In this document: positions 6,443-12,505 of the stretch, one piece after another
How the letters are laid out: every line of letters begins with the position of its first letter
Numbering within the stretch: position 1 is the stretch's first letter
Virus record (IMG/VR): IMGVR_UViG_3300023174_000530
Span: 1 to 28,051 of that record
From: a virus
DNA: 28,051 nucleotides
Reading direction: 5' to 3' (one strand)
Position numbers and translations under genes: made by a program
Notes under the pieces: model-generated
The model's input: the letters and a program-made list of their open reading frames with translations, nothing else
Database searches by the model: none
Told to the model about the DNA's origin: nothing

Positions 6443-6774
6443 TCGCTAAACACCTTCGCTTCAAGGTAGCCAATCACAATAAGAGCGGCTTTGTGTTTCT
6501 TCTCCGTTGCTTCAATGTGCAACTTCGCACCTTCAAACGCCGACTTCGCAATCCTAAGCTCTTCGTTTAAACGAGCCACTTCAGCAGTCAGCTTTTTGAC
6601 TTCGCTGTTTGCGAGAACCGCTTCCATGTTGATCACAACTCGCGGTTTTTTCTTCCTGCCTTGACCGTTCTTCACGCCGGTAGGGCGACCACGACCGCGC
6701 TTAATTGGCAATACGTTTGGTGCGGCTGGAACGCCAGTAGTGGGCAGGACTTTGTATTCAGAAAGGGATGTCAT
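6439..6774 (-). CDS. Basic protein with AT-hook-like N-terminus and coiled coil
   Basis: 111 residues. After a short leader, residues about 25-46 read KRGRGRPTGVKNGQGRKKKP. The R-G-R-P core with flanking basic residues is the AT-hook signature, which binds the minor groove of AT-rich DNA. A coiled-coil-like segment follows (EVKKLTAEVARLNEELRIAKSAFEGAKLHIEATEKKHKAA). The start, ATG 6774, lies inside the codons for the acidic tail of the SSB-like gene, with GAGGA eight bases upstream. ARLNEE is encoded across a GTTTAAAC site at 6565. A nucleoid- or replication-associated role is plausible but not shown. Confidence 0.6.
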   Translation of the reverse strand: MTSLSEYKVLPTTGVPAAPNVLPIKRGRGRPTGVKNGQGRKKKPRVVINMEAVLANSEVKKLTAEVARLNEELRIAKSAFEGAKLHIEATEKKHKAALIVIGYLEAKVFSE

Positions 6775-7042
6775 CGTCTTGTTCCTCTTGTTTAGGTTGA
6801 ACTCTTGGTACTGCTGGGGGAATCCACTGGTCTACCTTTAATGAAAGATAAGATATCCCAGTGGTTTTCGAGACTGATTTCCAGCCCGAAAGCTTTACAA
6901 CGGCAATCCCATCAGAATCGATAGTCAATGTCTTGGTATCAATTAAAATGTCGCCTTTCATGTCAGGGCTAAACTCGCTAGTCTTGACATTGATTTTAAA
7001 TAACGAGCCTGTATTTGGCCTTGGTACAAACTTTTGTTCCAC
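6758..7042 (-). CDS. Small SSB-like protein with DDDIPF C-terminal tip
   Basis: 94 residues. The body (FVPRPNTGSLFKIN...SPDMKGDILIDTKTL...VVKLSGWKS...GISYLSLKVDQW) is beta-rich and fits a minimal OB-type fold. A Pro/Gln/Glu linker leads to the terminal residues DDDIPF, identical to the tip by which E. coli SSB recruits host replication and repair proteins. By family knowledge this tip is rarely found outside SSBs. It lies directly downstream of an ERF annealing protein with a one-base gap, the usual SSB-plus-annealase pairing in phages. The OB fold is inferred; the tail is seen directly. Confidence 0.75.
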   Translation of the reverse strand: MEQKFVPRPNTGSLFKINVKTSEFSPDMKGDILIDTKTLTIDSDGIAVVKLSGWKSVSKTTGISYLSLKVDQWIPPAVPRVQPKQEEQDDDIPF

Positions 7043-7043
7043 G

Positions 7044-7652
7044 TTAATCCTTTAGATTAGATTTAAGTTCACCAAACCGCGCCTTCAACTTCTCATAAAG
7101 CTCAGGCGATTCTTTCTTCAGGTTGTTGATATCCTCCTGATTCTTTTTCCATATGTCGGCAAGCTCTGCCTTAGTGGTCAATAGGTTTGCCCATTCAATT
7201 GTCTTCTCCACAAAGAGGGCGTGATTGGGGTTCTCCGTTTTCTCTGCCTTACGTTCCGCAGGGGCTGGGGGTTTTTCCGACTGAGGCGAAGCATCGACCG
7301 CATCATGCTCGGTTAGCTCAAGCGCCATCAGCCATAGATACCTGCGAAGGTAGGTATGCGTCGAACCCAAGTCCTGAATCTGTTGCCCTTTAGGATTGTG
7401 TGCAGACACAACCGGACTAACAAAGGCAACCGACCCCGTAGCGTCAGTGTCGTGGATCGTTAGGGTTGCGTTGCTTCCCTCGAAACTAAACACCCCAAGC
7501 AACCCAACATCATTAAAGATGCGGTGGGTATGGGGAAGGAAGTCCCCAAGCTCAAAGTATTCATACCCCGCAAACTTGTTCTTCCCGCTCTTCTTCATAT
7601 CCACGGAAAGAAGCTGAACCCTAGCCTCAGCAAGCTTCTTATAAACGGTCAT
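7044..7652 (-). CDS. erf: ERF-family single-strand annealing recombinase
   Basis: 202 residues. The N-terminal 120 residues carry the ERF pattern: LAEARVQLLSVDMKKSGKNKFAGYEYFELGDFLP, then a beta segment and STHTYLRRYLWLMALELTEHD. K-x-G-x-N-K-x-A-x-Y-x-Y and T-Y-x-RRY are its hallmarks. ERF proteins (P22 Erf type) form rings on single-stranded DNA and anneal complementary strands for recombination and genome circularisation. A Pro/Glu-rich linker at 125-145 joins a charged helical C-terminal domain. The start shares ATGA with the upstream gene. Its neighbours are an SSB-like protein downstream and a PD-(D/E)XK nuclease upstream. Confidence 0.85.
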   Translation of the reverse strand: MTVYKKLAEARVQLLSVDMKKSGKNKFAGYEYFELGDFLPHTHRIFNDVGLLGVFSFEGSNATLTIHDTDATGSVAFVSPVVSAHNPKGQQIQDLGSTHTYLRRYLWLMALELTEHDAVDASPQSEKPPAPAERKAEKTENPNHALFVEKTIEWANLLTTKAELADIWKKNQEDINNLKKESPELYEKLKARFGELKSNLKD

Positions 7653-7819
7653 AGCGACTCCAAGTATTTACGTGTAAGGGCTTGAGCCGTTACCAAAGTA
7701 ATATCAGCAAAAACGTCTGCAACGTCTTCATCGTTTTTAGTAAAATCTAGGTCTTCGACAAATATGTTTGAAGCAATTGCCAACATAAAATCCAACACAA
7801 GTTCATCTCTAGTTTTCAT
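7649..7819 (-). CDS. Hypothetical small protein, paralogue of its neighbour
   Basis: 56 residues from ATG 7819, chosen because GGGAG lies eight bases upstream; a longer start at 7834 lacks this. The protein reads MKTRDELVLDFMLAIASNIFVEDLDF and ends ADITLVTAQALTRKYLESL. The segment FMLAIASNI is shared with FMIAIASNI of the next gene upstream, at the same distance from the start and followed by an acidic stretch, so the two are probable tandem duplicates. Function unknown. Confidence 0.6.
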   Translation of the reverse strand: MKTRDELVLDFMLAIASNIFVEDLDFTKNDEDVADVFADITLVTAQALTRKYLESL

Positions 7820-7824
7820 TGTAT

Positions 7825-8016
7825 TTACTCCCAATGTTTACAATAAACGTCATTAAAAGCTATAGCTAAATCTAATGTTTTGTATGCATATTCTTTATCT
7901 TTTTCTGAATCATCACTAAATGCTTGCTTTGGAATATTAGATGCAATTGCAATCATAAAATTTAAAATTCTTGTTTCCTCAATGTTTTCATCTAGCTTTA
8001 AAGTTTTATAAATCAT
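7825..8016 (-). CDS. Hypothetical small protein, tandem paralogue
   Basis: 63 residues from ATG 8016, with AGGAG seven bases upstream. A longer reading from 8106 would lie inside the nuclease gene. The protein reads MIYKTLKLDENIEETRILNFMIAIASNIPKQAFSDD and ends AYKTLDLAIAFNDVYCKHWE. It shares the FM(L/I)AIASNI helix with the following gene. It overlaps the nuclease stop by 11 bases. It is markedly AT-rich compared with its neighbours. Confidence 0.6.
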   Translation of the reverse strand: MIYKTLKLDENIEETRILNFMIAIASNIPKQAFSDDSEKDKEYAYKTLDLAIAFNDVYCKHWE

Positions 8017-8881
8017 CTTTACTCTCCTGTTTAAACTGCGAACACCACGCGGCAACGCCGCAATAATTTCCGGTACATCGCACCGGCTCACCCTTACGTT
8101 CAACAACGCTGAACTTAGGATCTGTTTCAGCTAAGGCGATTGCCTCTTCGCTATTGTCGTAGACACGAACAGCAGTCTTACGACCTTCTTTCATGACTGC
8201 CCATTTATCTCCGCGAATCCAGCGGTCACTGTCGGTACACAAGGGAAGCTCATCGCCCCAGTCCGCAGAGACTTGTGCCTGACGGTGAGCCTCGATGCGG
8301 TCGCGGATGAACTTCTCGATGACGGAATATTCCCAAATGGGTATATCGACCATCTGGATTGGTGCCTGTGGGTAGTCTGGTTTGATGGCGGCTTCGCGGC
8401 GAGACCAGTCCCTGATCAGGGCGCAAATTTTGATCGACCGCACCTTCTTGCCTTTCACCCTATTAACAAGGTAGGCATAACAGTTCTGCTGTTGGTGCCA
8501 ATCGTCCTTGTCAGCCCTCAGGGACCACGCGGAGGTGAACTTGTAGTCCACGATATCAACCATGTCCCCATCGACGCGCTGGAGGTCAATGGCACCCGAT
8601 AGACGGACCCCGTCAATGTCTAGAAACAGGCGCTCTTCGCTAATGTGACCTTCGACCTGACTACGTTCTGCCACTACGTGGAGAGCAGAACCCATCATTG
8701 ACCACAACATGTCAGAAACGTCTTGTTCTAACGACTCATTGTGTTGTTCGCGCAAACGCTGGATGCGCGGCGGCGATATGATTTCGGTGACCGAATAGGT
8801 TGACTTTCCCTTTGTGTAGTAGTCTCGCGATGCGAGGGCAACCAACGGTTCGGGCGCACCATGCTTGTTTGTTATCTTCAT
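8006..8881 (-). CDS. PD-(D/E)XK superfamily nuclease (Cas4/RecB-like)
   Basis: 291 residues from ATG 8881, which has GGAG six bases upstream; a longer start at 8956 extends into the promoter region. Motifs: GSALH at 64-68, LSGAIDL with D99, and DIVDYKFTSAW with D112 and K114. These make the metal-binding core of RecB/Cas4-type nucleases. The C-terminus has cysteines C269, C274 and C280 (CTGNYCGVAAWC), reminiscent of the iron-sulphur-binding end of Cas4/AddB, but I see no matching N-terminal cysteine, so a cluster is uncertain. As first gene of the leftward operon beside ERF, it probably resects DNA to feed annealing. The last codons overlap the next gene and contain a GTTTAAAC site at 8029. 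Confidence 0.85.
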   Translation of the reverse strand: MKITNKHGAPEPLVALASRDYYTKGKSTYSVTEIISPPRIQRLREQHNESLEQDVSDMLWSMMGSALHVVAERSQVEGHISEERLFLDIDGVRLSGAIDLQRVDGDMVDIVDYKFTSAWSLRADKDDWHQQQNCYAYLVNRVKGKKVRSIKICALIRDWSRREAAIKPDYPQAPIQMVDIPIWEYSVIEKFIRDRIEAHRQAQVSADWGDELPLCTDSDRWIRGDKWAVMKEGRKTAVRVYDNSEEAIALAETDPKFSVVERKGEPVRCTGNYCGVAAWCSQFKQESKDDL

Positions 8882-9068
8882 CGTCTCTCCAAGGTGAGGG
8901 GGGAAAGTAGATTCCGCGCCCCCTCTATTCGCGGCATTGGACAACCTAACCAGCACGTAGCCGGGGGTAAGGTTAGGTTAGACAGGAACCGCTCGCATCT
9001 ACTAGGCTAGGTCGCCCGCCGTCTAGTGTCCCCCCGAGTTCTTCAATAATAGGGTAGTCGGCACGAAC
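8882..9068 (+). promoter_or_regulatory. Divergent control region with inverted repeat
   Basis: Non-coding gap between the leftward nuclease gene and the rightward RusA-like gene. A perfect nine-base inverted repeat, AACCTAACC at 8943-8951 and GGTTAGGTT at 8971-8979, is separated by 19 bases and could be an operator or an RNA hairpin. CTAG appears repeatedly at 9000-9025. An AATAAT at 9045-9050 is a weak candidate -10 for the rightward gene. No TTGACA-like element is evident on either strand, so the promoters may need a phage factor. Confidence 0.45.
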
Positions 9069-9431
9069 ATGCAAGCACTTACAGAAATCTGTTTGGAAAT
9101 TTTTGGCGAGCCAGCATCCAAGGCAAACAGTCGAAGACTTGTTGCGCGAGGGGGCAAGCCGATGTTCATCAAGTCTGAAAAGGCGCTGACCTACGCTGAT
9201 TCGTTTAAACAGCAATGCCCCGACTTCTACCACCCGTTTGAATGTGATGTCTGCGTGGAGATAAAGATCTACTACGCATCCCGTAGGCCCGACCTCGATG
9301 AATCCCTCATCCTCGATCTGCTACAAGGGGTAGCGTATTTAAACGACCGGCAGGTAAAACGTAAGGTCATCGACTGGGGACTCGACAAAGAGAATCCCCG
9401 TTGCATCATCCGGGTTAGTCCTTTACAGTGA
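9069..9431 (+). CDS. RusA-like Holliday junction resolvase
   Basis: 120 residues. The N-terminus has FGEPASKANSRRLVARGGKPMFIKSEKAL, the middle YYASRRPDLDESLILDLLQGVAYLNDRQV, and the end NPRCIIRVSPL. The G-x-P-x-S-K-x-N start, the RRPDLD metal-binding motif and the D-x-LQG-x3-ND element define the RusA family, dimeric enzymes that cut Holliday junctions. It complements the annealase, SSB-like and nuclease genes on the other strand. The ribosome-binding site before ATG 9069 is weak (GGCACGAAC). The SFKQ segment is encoded across GTTTAAAC at 9203. It is followed within 25 bases by a strong hairpin terminator region. Confidence 0.85.
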   Translation: MQALTEICLEIFGEPASKANSRRLVARGGKPMFIKSEKALTYADSFKQQCPDFYHPFECDVCVEIKIYYASRRPDLDESLILDLLQGVAYLNDRQVKRKVIDWGLDKENPRCIIRVSPLQ

Positions 9432-9453
9432 TGCTTGTTCTTGTGTCTCCTCC

Positions 9454-9495
9454 AGTGGTGTGACCACTTTGAAGCCCCTCCGGGGGCTTTTTTTT
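9454..9495 (+). terminator. Rho-independent terminator after the RusA-like gene
   Basis: Two stems in series: AGTGGT/ACCACT at 9454-9468, then AAGCCCC/GGGGCTT at 9472-9489 with a four-base loop, followed by an eight-T run at 9488-9495. This insulates the small-RNA promoter that starts six bases later. Confidence 0.9.
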
Positions 9496-9500
9496 CGCGC

Positions 9501-9530
9501 TTGACAACTGGTTAGCGTTGACGCTAGAGT
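9501..9530 (+). promoter_or_regulatory. Sigma70-type promoter with palindromic operator, for the small RNA
   Basis: Perfect -35 TTGACA at 9501-9506 and -10 TAGAGT at 9525-9530 with an 18-base spacer. The inverted repeat TAGCGT-TG-ACGCTA (9513-9526) fills the spacer and reaches into the -10, the usual place for a repressor site. Predicted transcription start is near 9537. Confidence 0.75.
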
Positions 9531-9536
9531 CAGCTT

Positions 9537-9640
9537 CATTGGGTGTGACAGCTCAGAGAATCGCTAAGTAAGATCCCGCCCCGAAAGGGGAACATCCACA
9601 AGATGTCTGTCACCGGGGTCTTTCTTAGCGGTTTTTTTTT
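9537..9640 (+). ncRNA. Candidate phage small RNA with terminator stem and possible pseudoknot
   Basis: About 100 bases from the predicted start to the T-run at 9632-9640; it has no reading frame. A long stem pairs 9562-9578 with 9614-9630 (CGCTAAG/CTTAGCG, then a T-T mismatch, then AAGATCCCG/CGGGGTCTT including one G-T pair). Inside are two hairpins: CCCC-GAAA-GGGG at 9579-9590, with a GNRA tetraloop, and ACATC/GATGT at 9592-9606 with a five-base loop. CTGTCAC at 9607-9613 can pair with GTGACAG at 9545-9551, crossing the long stem; this would be either a pseudoknot or an alternative fold that competes with the terminator. No known RNA family is recognised. It sits upstream of an HNH gene and the primase-helicase gene, so control of replication is one possibility. 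Confidence 0.7.
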
Positions 9641-9980
9641 GCCTCACTCAGTCGCACTCCTCGCGTTAGCAATGCACCTGCATGGGTGGCTGGGAAGAGA
9701 ACACCGGAACGGGGCAACACCTCCCCTGAGATCCGCGTAGCCTGTCCGCGAGGGACTACAGAAGATACCTAGAACAGGGTGGTAAACGACTAGGTATTCG
9801 ATGAATCGCGGCGTCAAGCGTTCGCTGGGAGAAGCCCCATGAGTGGCCCTCCGGGCGAGTGGTCTACGGACCACCTTGGTAGAGCTATGCCCTTGAAAAG
9901 ACAGGGAATTATAATTGTAAGAATTGTTCTCTTGTCTCGACTCCGGGTGGCAGGTACGATAAGAATCCGATGGAGGAAGC
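9641..9980 (+). other. 340-base non-coding stretch, probably structured RNA or leader
   Basis: No convincing gene in either strand. Several pairings suggest RNA structure: CCTCGCG (9659-9665) with CGCGAGG (9748-9754); GATACCTAG (9764-9772) with CTAGGTATT (9790-9798); GCCC-TCC-GGGC (9846-9856); and GTGGTC-TACG-GACCAC (9859-9874) with a UNCG-type loop. A perfect TATAAT at 9910-9915 lies upstream of the HNH gene but has no good -35 at the right distance. It could be a long 5' leader, a second RNA gene, or a remnant of a mobile intron. I could not match it to tRNA, tmRNA or RNase P. Confidence 0.4.
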
Positions 9981-10220
9981 ATGGCAAAGAAGCTCGAAGA
10001 CCGTAACTGGAAGCATGAATATGAACTCCAAAAGAAAAGAGGGGATACCAAGGGTCAGATTGAGAGACAACGCGCACGCAGGATGTATGACCAACAGGGC
10101 ATAGACCGCGCAGGAAAGAACATCGACCACATCAAACCGTTAGCGAAGGGGGGGAAATCAACCCCCGCCAACTTGCGACTGCGCTCACCTAGCGCCAATA
10201 AAGCAGACAACAAGAAGTAA
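9981..10220 (+). CDS. Small HNH endonuclease
   Basis: 79 residues from ATG 9981 with GGAGGA five bases upstream. The C-terminal half reads IDHIKPLAKGGKSTPANLRLRSPSANKADNKK: D49-H50, P53-L54, G57-G58, N64-L65 and N73, the His-Asn core of HNH nucleases. The N-terminal half is basic and helical (RNWKHEYELQKKRGDTKGQIERQRARRMYD). Similar small HNH proteins act in packaging with the terminase or as homing endonucleases, but this one lies between a structured non-coding region and the primase gene, which leaves its role open. Stop and next start overlap as TAATG at 10218-10222. Confidence 0.8.
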   Translation: MAKKLEDRNWKHEYELQKKRGDTKGQIERQRARRMYDQQGIDRAGKNIDHIKPLAKGGKSTPANLRLRSPSANKADNKK

Positions 10221-11896
10221 TGCAGGTTGAAGCACTTGTTGCGTCACTGCACGTGCATCAACACGCCCGTGTTGTTTGCCCCAACTGCGCTGACGAAAGA
10301 AAGAAAAGGGATAAGGACCTAGTCATCAACCGTAGCGGGGATGTGTGGGTCTTTTTTTGTCACCACTGCAACACCAAGGGCATCGTCCCTGTGTTTAAAC
10401 GAGATAAACCAATGCAGGTTCAATCCATCAACACCAACACATTCGACTTCCTACAGCAGGAGCACTATGACTTTCTATCGACGCGGGGCATCAGCAAGAC
10501 AACGGCAGACGATGCCCAACTGTTTGCCGCTACTAAGTTTTTTCGCAAGCTTGATCGGACCGCGAAAGCAGTAGGTTTCCCCTATTACAAGGGGGGAAAG
10601 ATGGTTGGTACGAAGTACCGATGCATCGAAACGAAAGACTTCACCCAAGACGCTGGTGGAAACAATGAGTTCTATGGGATTGACGATATCAAGGATGGAC
10701 CAATCGTCATCGTTGAGGGTGAGATCGATGCATTGACACTCAGGGAGTGCGGGATCGAGAACGTTCTATCCGTTCCATCCGGTGCCCCGATGAAAGTCAG
10801 CAACGGCAAGGTCGACGCATCCGAAGACAAGAAGTTCGAGTTCGTTTGGAATGCCTTTGAAATCCTGTCTAAAGCGCCCTACGTGACGATTGCGACCGAC
10901 AGTGATACCGCAGGTCAGGCTTGCGCTGAAGAGCTTGCTAGACGCATTGGGAAGGACCGTTGCCGCCTCGCCACGATCCCCGGAAAGGATCTGAATGAGG
11001 TGTTCCTGAAGGACGGTGCGGACGCAGTCAAACATGTCATTGCATCTTCACAACCGTACCCCGTAGCGGGGTTGAGCGAAGCAACCAAGTACGAGGAACG
11101 TTTAAACGATTTATGGGAGAAGGGCAACGGCAAGGGGGAGTCAACCGGCTACTCGAACGTGGACCAGATTTACACCGTGGCCCAAGGTCAGCTAACGGTA
11201 GTCACGGGGTATCCATCATCCGGTAAATCCAACTTCGTTGATCAATTGATGGTCAACCTCGCACGGGCGCATGATTGGAAGTTTGCCGTTTGTAGTTTCG
11301 AGAACGCGCCCGAAATCCATATCTCAAGACTGATGGAGCTTTACTCTCAGAAGAGATTCTTCGAGGGCGCTCACCGGATGAGCCAGCAGGAGAAGGATGA
11401 TGCGTTTAAATGGGTCAAGGACCATTTCCTGTTCCTAGACTCTGAGGGGGCAGAGCCATCGACCATCGACTCGATACTGGAAAGGGCGAGGGTGGCGGTC
11501 GCCCGCATCGGCATTCGGGGGATGGTCATCGACCCCTACAACTACATCGACAACAAGGGTAACCAGCAAGAGACTGAGTTTATATCGGGCATGTTGACAA
11601 GGGTTCAGGCGTTCGCCAAGGCGTTCGGAGTCCACGTATGGTTCGTGGCCCATCCGAGCAAAATAACGCGCTCTGGGATGGATCTACCGCGTCCTGACGG
11701 CATGGCAATCAGCGGTTCTATGGCGTGGTGGGCGAAGGCCGATTGCGGCATCACCGTGCATAGGGCCAAGCCCAATGTCGAGATAGCAGTGTGGAAGTGC
11801 AGGTACAGGTGGATCGGCCAGCAAGGGGAAACAACGCTTGCGTATGACAAGGCCACTGGTAGCTACTTCGAGGACCAGTCAGACGACTTTATTTGA
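10220..11896 (+). CDS. Primase-helicase (T7 gp4/Twinkle type)
   Basis: 558 residues. N-terminal zinc-binding motif: C20-P-N-C23 and C47-H-H-C50. The Toprim primase core has IVIVEGEIDAL with E166 and E168, and ATDSDTAG with D227 and D229. The RecA/DnaB helicase domain has a P-loop GYPSSGKSN (about 330-338), a DPYNYID Walker-B-like element and HPSK/GSMAWWAKAD motifs near the C-terminus. Such enzymes unwind DNA and synthesise primers at the fork. No DNA polymerase lies in this window. It is coupled to the HNH gene by TAATG. GTTTAAAC sites occur at 10393 (Phe-Lys) and 11100 (Leu-Asn). The length is close to T7 gp4. Confidence 0.95.
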   Translation: MQVEALVASLHVHQHARVVCPNCADERKKRDKDLVINRSGDVWVFFCHHCNTKGIVPVFKRDKPMQVQSINTNTFDFLQQEHYDFLSTRGISKTTADDAQLFAATKFFRKLDRTAKAVGFPYYKGGKMVGTKYRCIETKDFTQDAGGNNEFYGIDDIKDGPIVIVEGEIDALTLRECGIENVLSVPSGAPMKVSNGKVDASEDKKFEFVWNAFEILSKAPYVTIATDSDTAGQACAEELARRIGKDRCRLATIPGKDLNEVFLKDGADAVKHVIASSQPYPVAGLSEATKYEERLNDLWEKGNGKGESTGYSNVDQIYTVAQGQLTVVTGYPSSGKSNFVDQLMVNLARAHDWKFAVCSFENAPEIHISRLMELYSQKRFFEGAHRMSQQEKDDAFKWVKDHFLFLDSEGAEPSTIDSILERARVAVARIGIRGMVIDPYNYIDNKGNQQETEFISGMLTRVQAFAKAFGVHVWFVAHPSKITRSGMDLPRPDGMAISGSMAWWAKADCGITVHRAKPNVEIAVWKCRYRWIGQQGETTLAYDKATGSYFEDQSDDFI

Positions 11897-11932
11897 AGGC
11901 GCTCATTGAAGGTGCTCATTGAGCATCTTCGC

Positions 11933-12020
11933 GTTTAAACGATTTATGGGGTTTTTGGGGTGCAAACTCCCGGAGTTTGAAAAGCAAACTCCCGGTGCAA
12001 ACTCCAAGCGTTTAAACGCT
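11933..12020. repeat. Direct and inverted repeats between two GTTTAAAC sites
   Basis: Between convergent genes. GTTTAAAC at 11933 and 12010, the second inside a 14-base perfect palindrome AGCGTTTAAACGCT (12007-12020). Between them GGTGCAAACTCC occurs at 11959-11970 and 11994-12005, and GCAAACTCCCGG at 11962-11973 and 11984-11995; AAACTC-CCG-GAGTTT (11964-11978) is an inverted repeat. Nineteen bases around the first site repeat exactly inside the primase gene (11099-11117 and 11932-11950). Confidence 0.7.
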
Positions 12021-12049
12021 CTTGATACTTATCGCCGCTTTTTTGAGGC

Positions 12050-12084
12050 AAAAAAAAGCCCCCAAGCCGCAAGGCAAGGGGGCT
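12050..12084 (-). terminator. Rho-independent terminator of the leftward AAA+/VWA operon
   Basis: Minus-strand hairpin formed by AGCCCCC (12057-12063) and GGGGGCT (12078-12084), an AA/AA internal loop, then GCC/GGC closed by a four-base loop at 12069-12072. The A-tract at 12050-12057 becomes the U-tract on the minus strand. It follows the last leftward gene within five bases. Confidence 0.85.
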
Positions 12085-12088
12085 AGTG

Positions 12089-12277
12089 TCAATCGTTCTC
12101 AATGCTCCAATTAGTGCGTTCGTAAGTTGGCGGTGGAATAACTTTGTTGAACCCGCTTGACTTCCAACACTTGCTATTTAATTTAACTGTCAATTGTTCT
12201 AGTGTTTCAGCCTCCTCCAATGTTAGGTTTTCCCATAAAATAAGCTTGCCATCTGAGTTAATCCAAAACTCATACAT
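12089..12277 (-). CDS. Hypothetical protein, 62 residues
   Basis: Starts at ATG 12277 with AAGG about seven bases upstream, one base after the stop of the previous gene. The sequence MYEFWINSDGKLILWENLTLEEAETLEQLTVKLNSKCWKSS has a short beta hairpin then a helix; the end is Pro/Thr/Asn-rich. No family is recognised. It is AT-rich, unlike the GC-rich genes upstream in the operon, and ends directly before the operon terminator. Confidence 0.6.
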   Translation of the reverse strand: MYEFWINSDGKLILWENLTLEEAETLEQLTVKLNSKCWKSSGFNKVIPPPTYERTNWSIEND

Positions 12278-12278
12278 G

Positions 12279-12473
12279 TTAGTGCCTTGTTATTAATTCG
12301 CATTTGATGTTTAATACATTGTCAATGAACTTGACAATTCGTTCTTTCGGGATGTTGCCTGTTTGACAAGCATGCGCCAATAACATTCCCAATGCTGGTA
12401 TTACATCGTCCAGTTCATGACCCGAAAGAATGCTTGCAACGCGCTCCGCAAGCTCCATTGGTTTGTCGTTCAT
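12279..12473 (-). CDS. Hypothetical helical protein, 64 residues
   Basis: Start at ATG 12473 with CTGGAGGAT just upstream; a longer start at 12494 would run into the hairpin at 12486-12501. The protein reads MNDKPMELAERVASILSGHELDDVIPALGMLLAHACQTGNIPKERIVKFIDNVL: helical and acidic, of a type seen in many phage small proteins with no assigned function. It lies downstream of the VWA gene, behind a strong hairpin, so its expression may be lower than that of the upstream genes. Confidence 0.6.
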   Translation of the reverse strand: MNDKPMELAERVASILSGHELDDVIPALGMLLAHACQTGNIPKERIVKFIDNVLNIKCELITRH

Positions 12474-12485
12474 ACATCCTCCAGT

Positions 12486-12501
12486 GGGGGGCAAGCCCCC
12501 C
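12486..12501 (-). other. Intercistronic hairpin
   Basis: GGGGGGC at 12486-12492 and GCCCCCC at 12495-12501 with a two-base gap form a very stable stem between the VWA gene and the next small gene. No U-tract follows on the minus strand, so it is more likely an RNA processing or stability element than a full terminator. A similar hairpin sits at 15649-15665. Confidence 0.55.
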
Positions 12502-12505
12502 GGTG

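Noticed and set aside
9764-9880. Group I intron core or tRNA in the 9.7-9.9 kb region
   Set aside because: AACGACTA and GAAGATACC resemble intron core pieces but occur in the wrong order, and GGTAGAGC resembles a D-arm but lacks its pairing partner and an anticodon stem.
9644-10051. 135-codon minus-strand open frame
   Set aside because: Covers the structured non-coding region and the HNH gene; composition is Ser/Arg/Pro-rich without any family pattern.
9641-10220. IscB-type guide RNA plus HNH nuclease
   Set aside because: The HNH protein is only 79 residues and lacks RuvC and arginine-rich bridge regions, so an IscB-like system is not supported.
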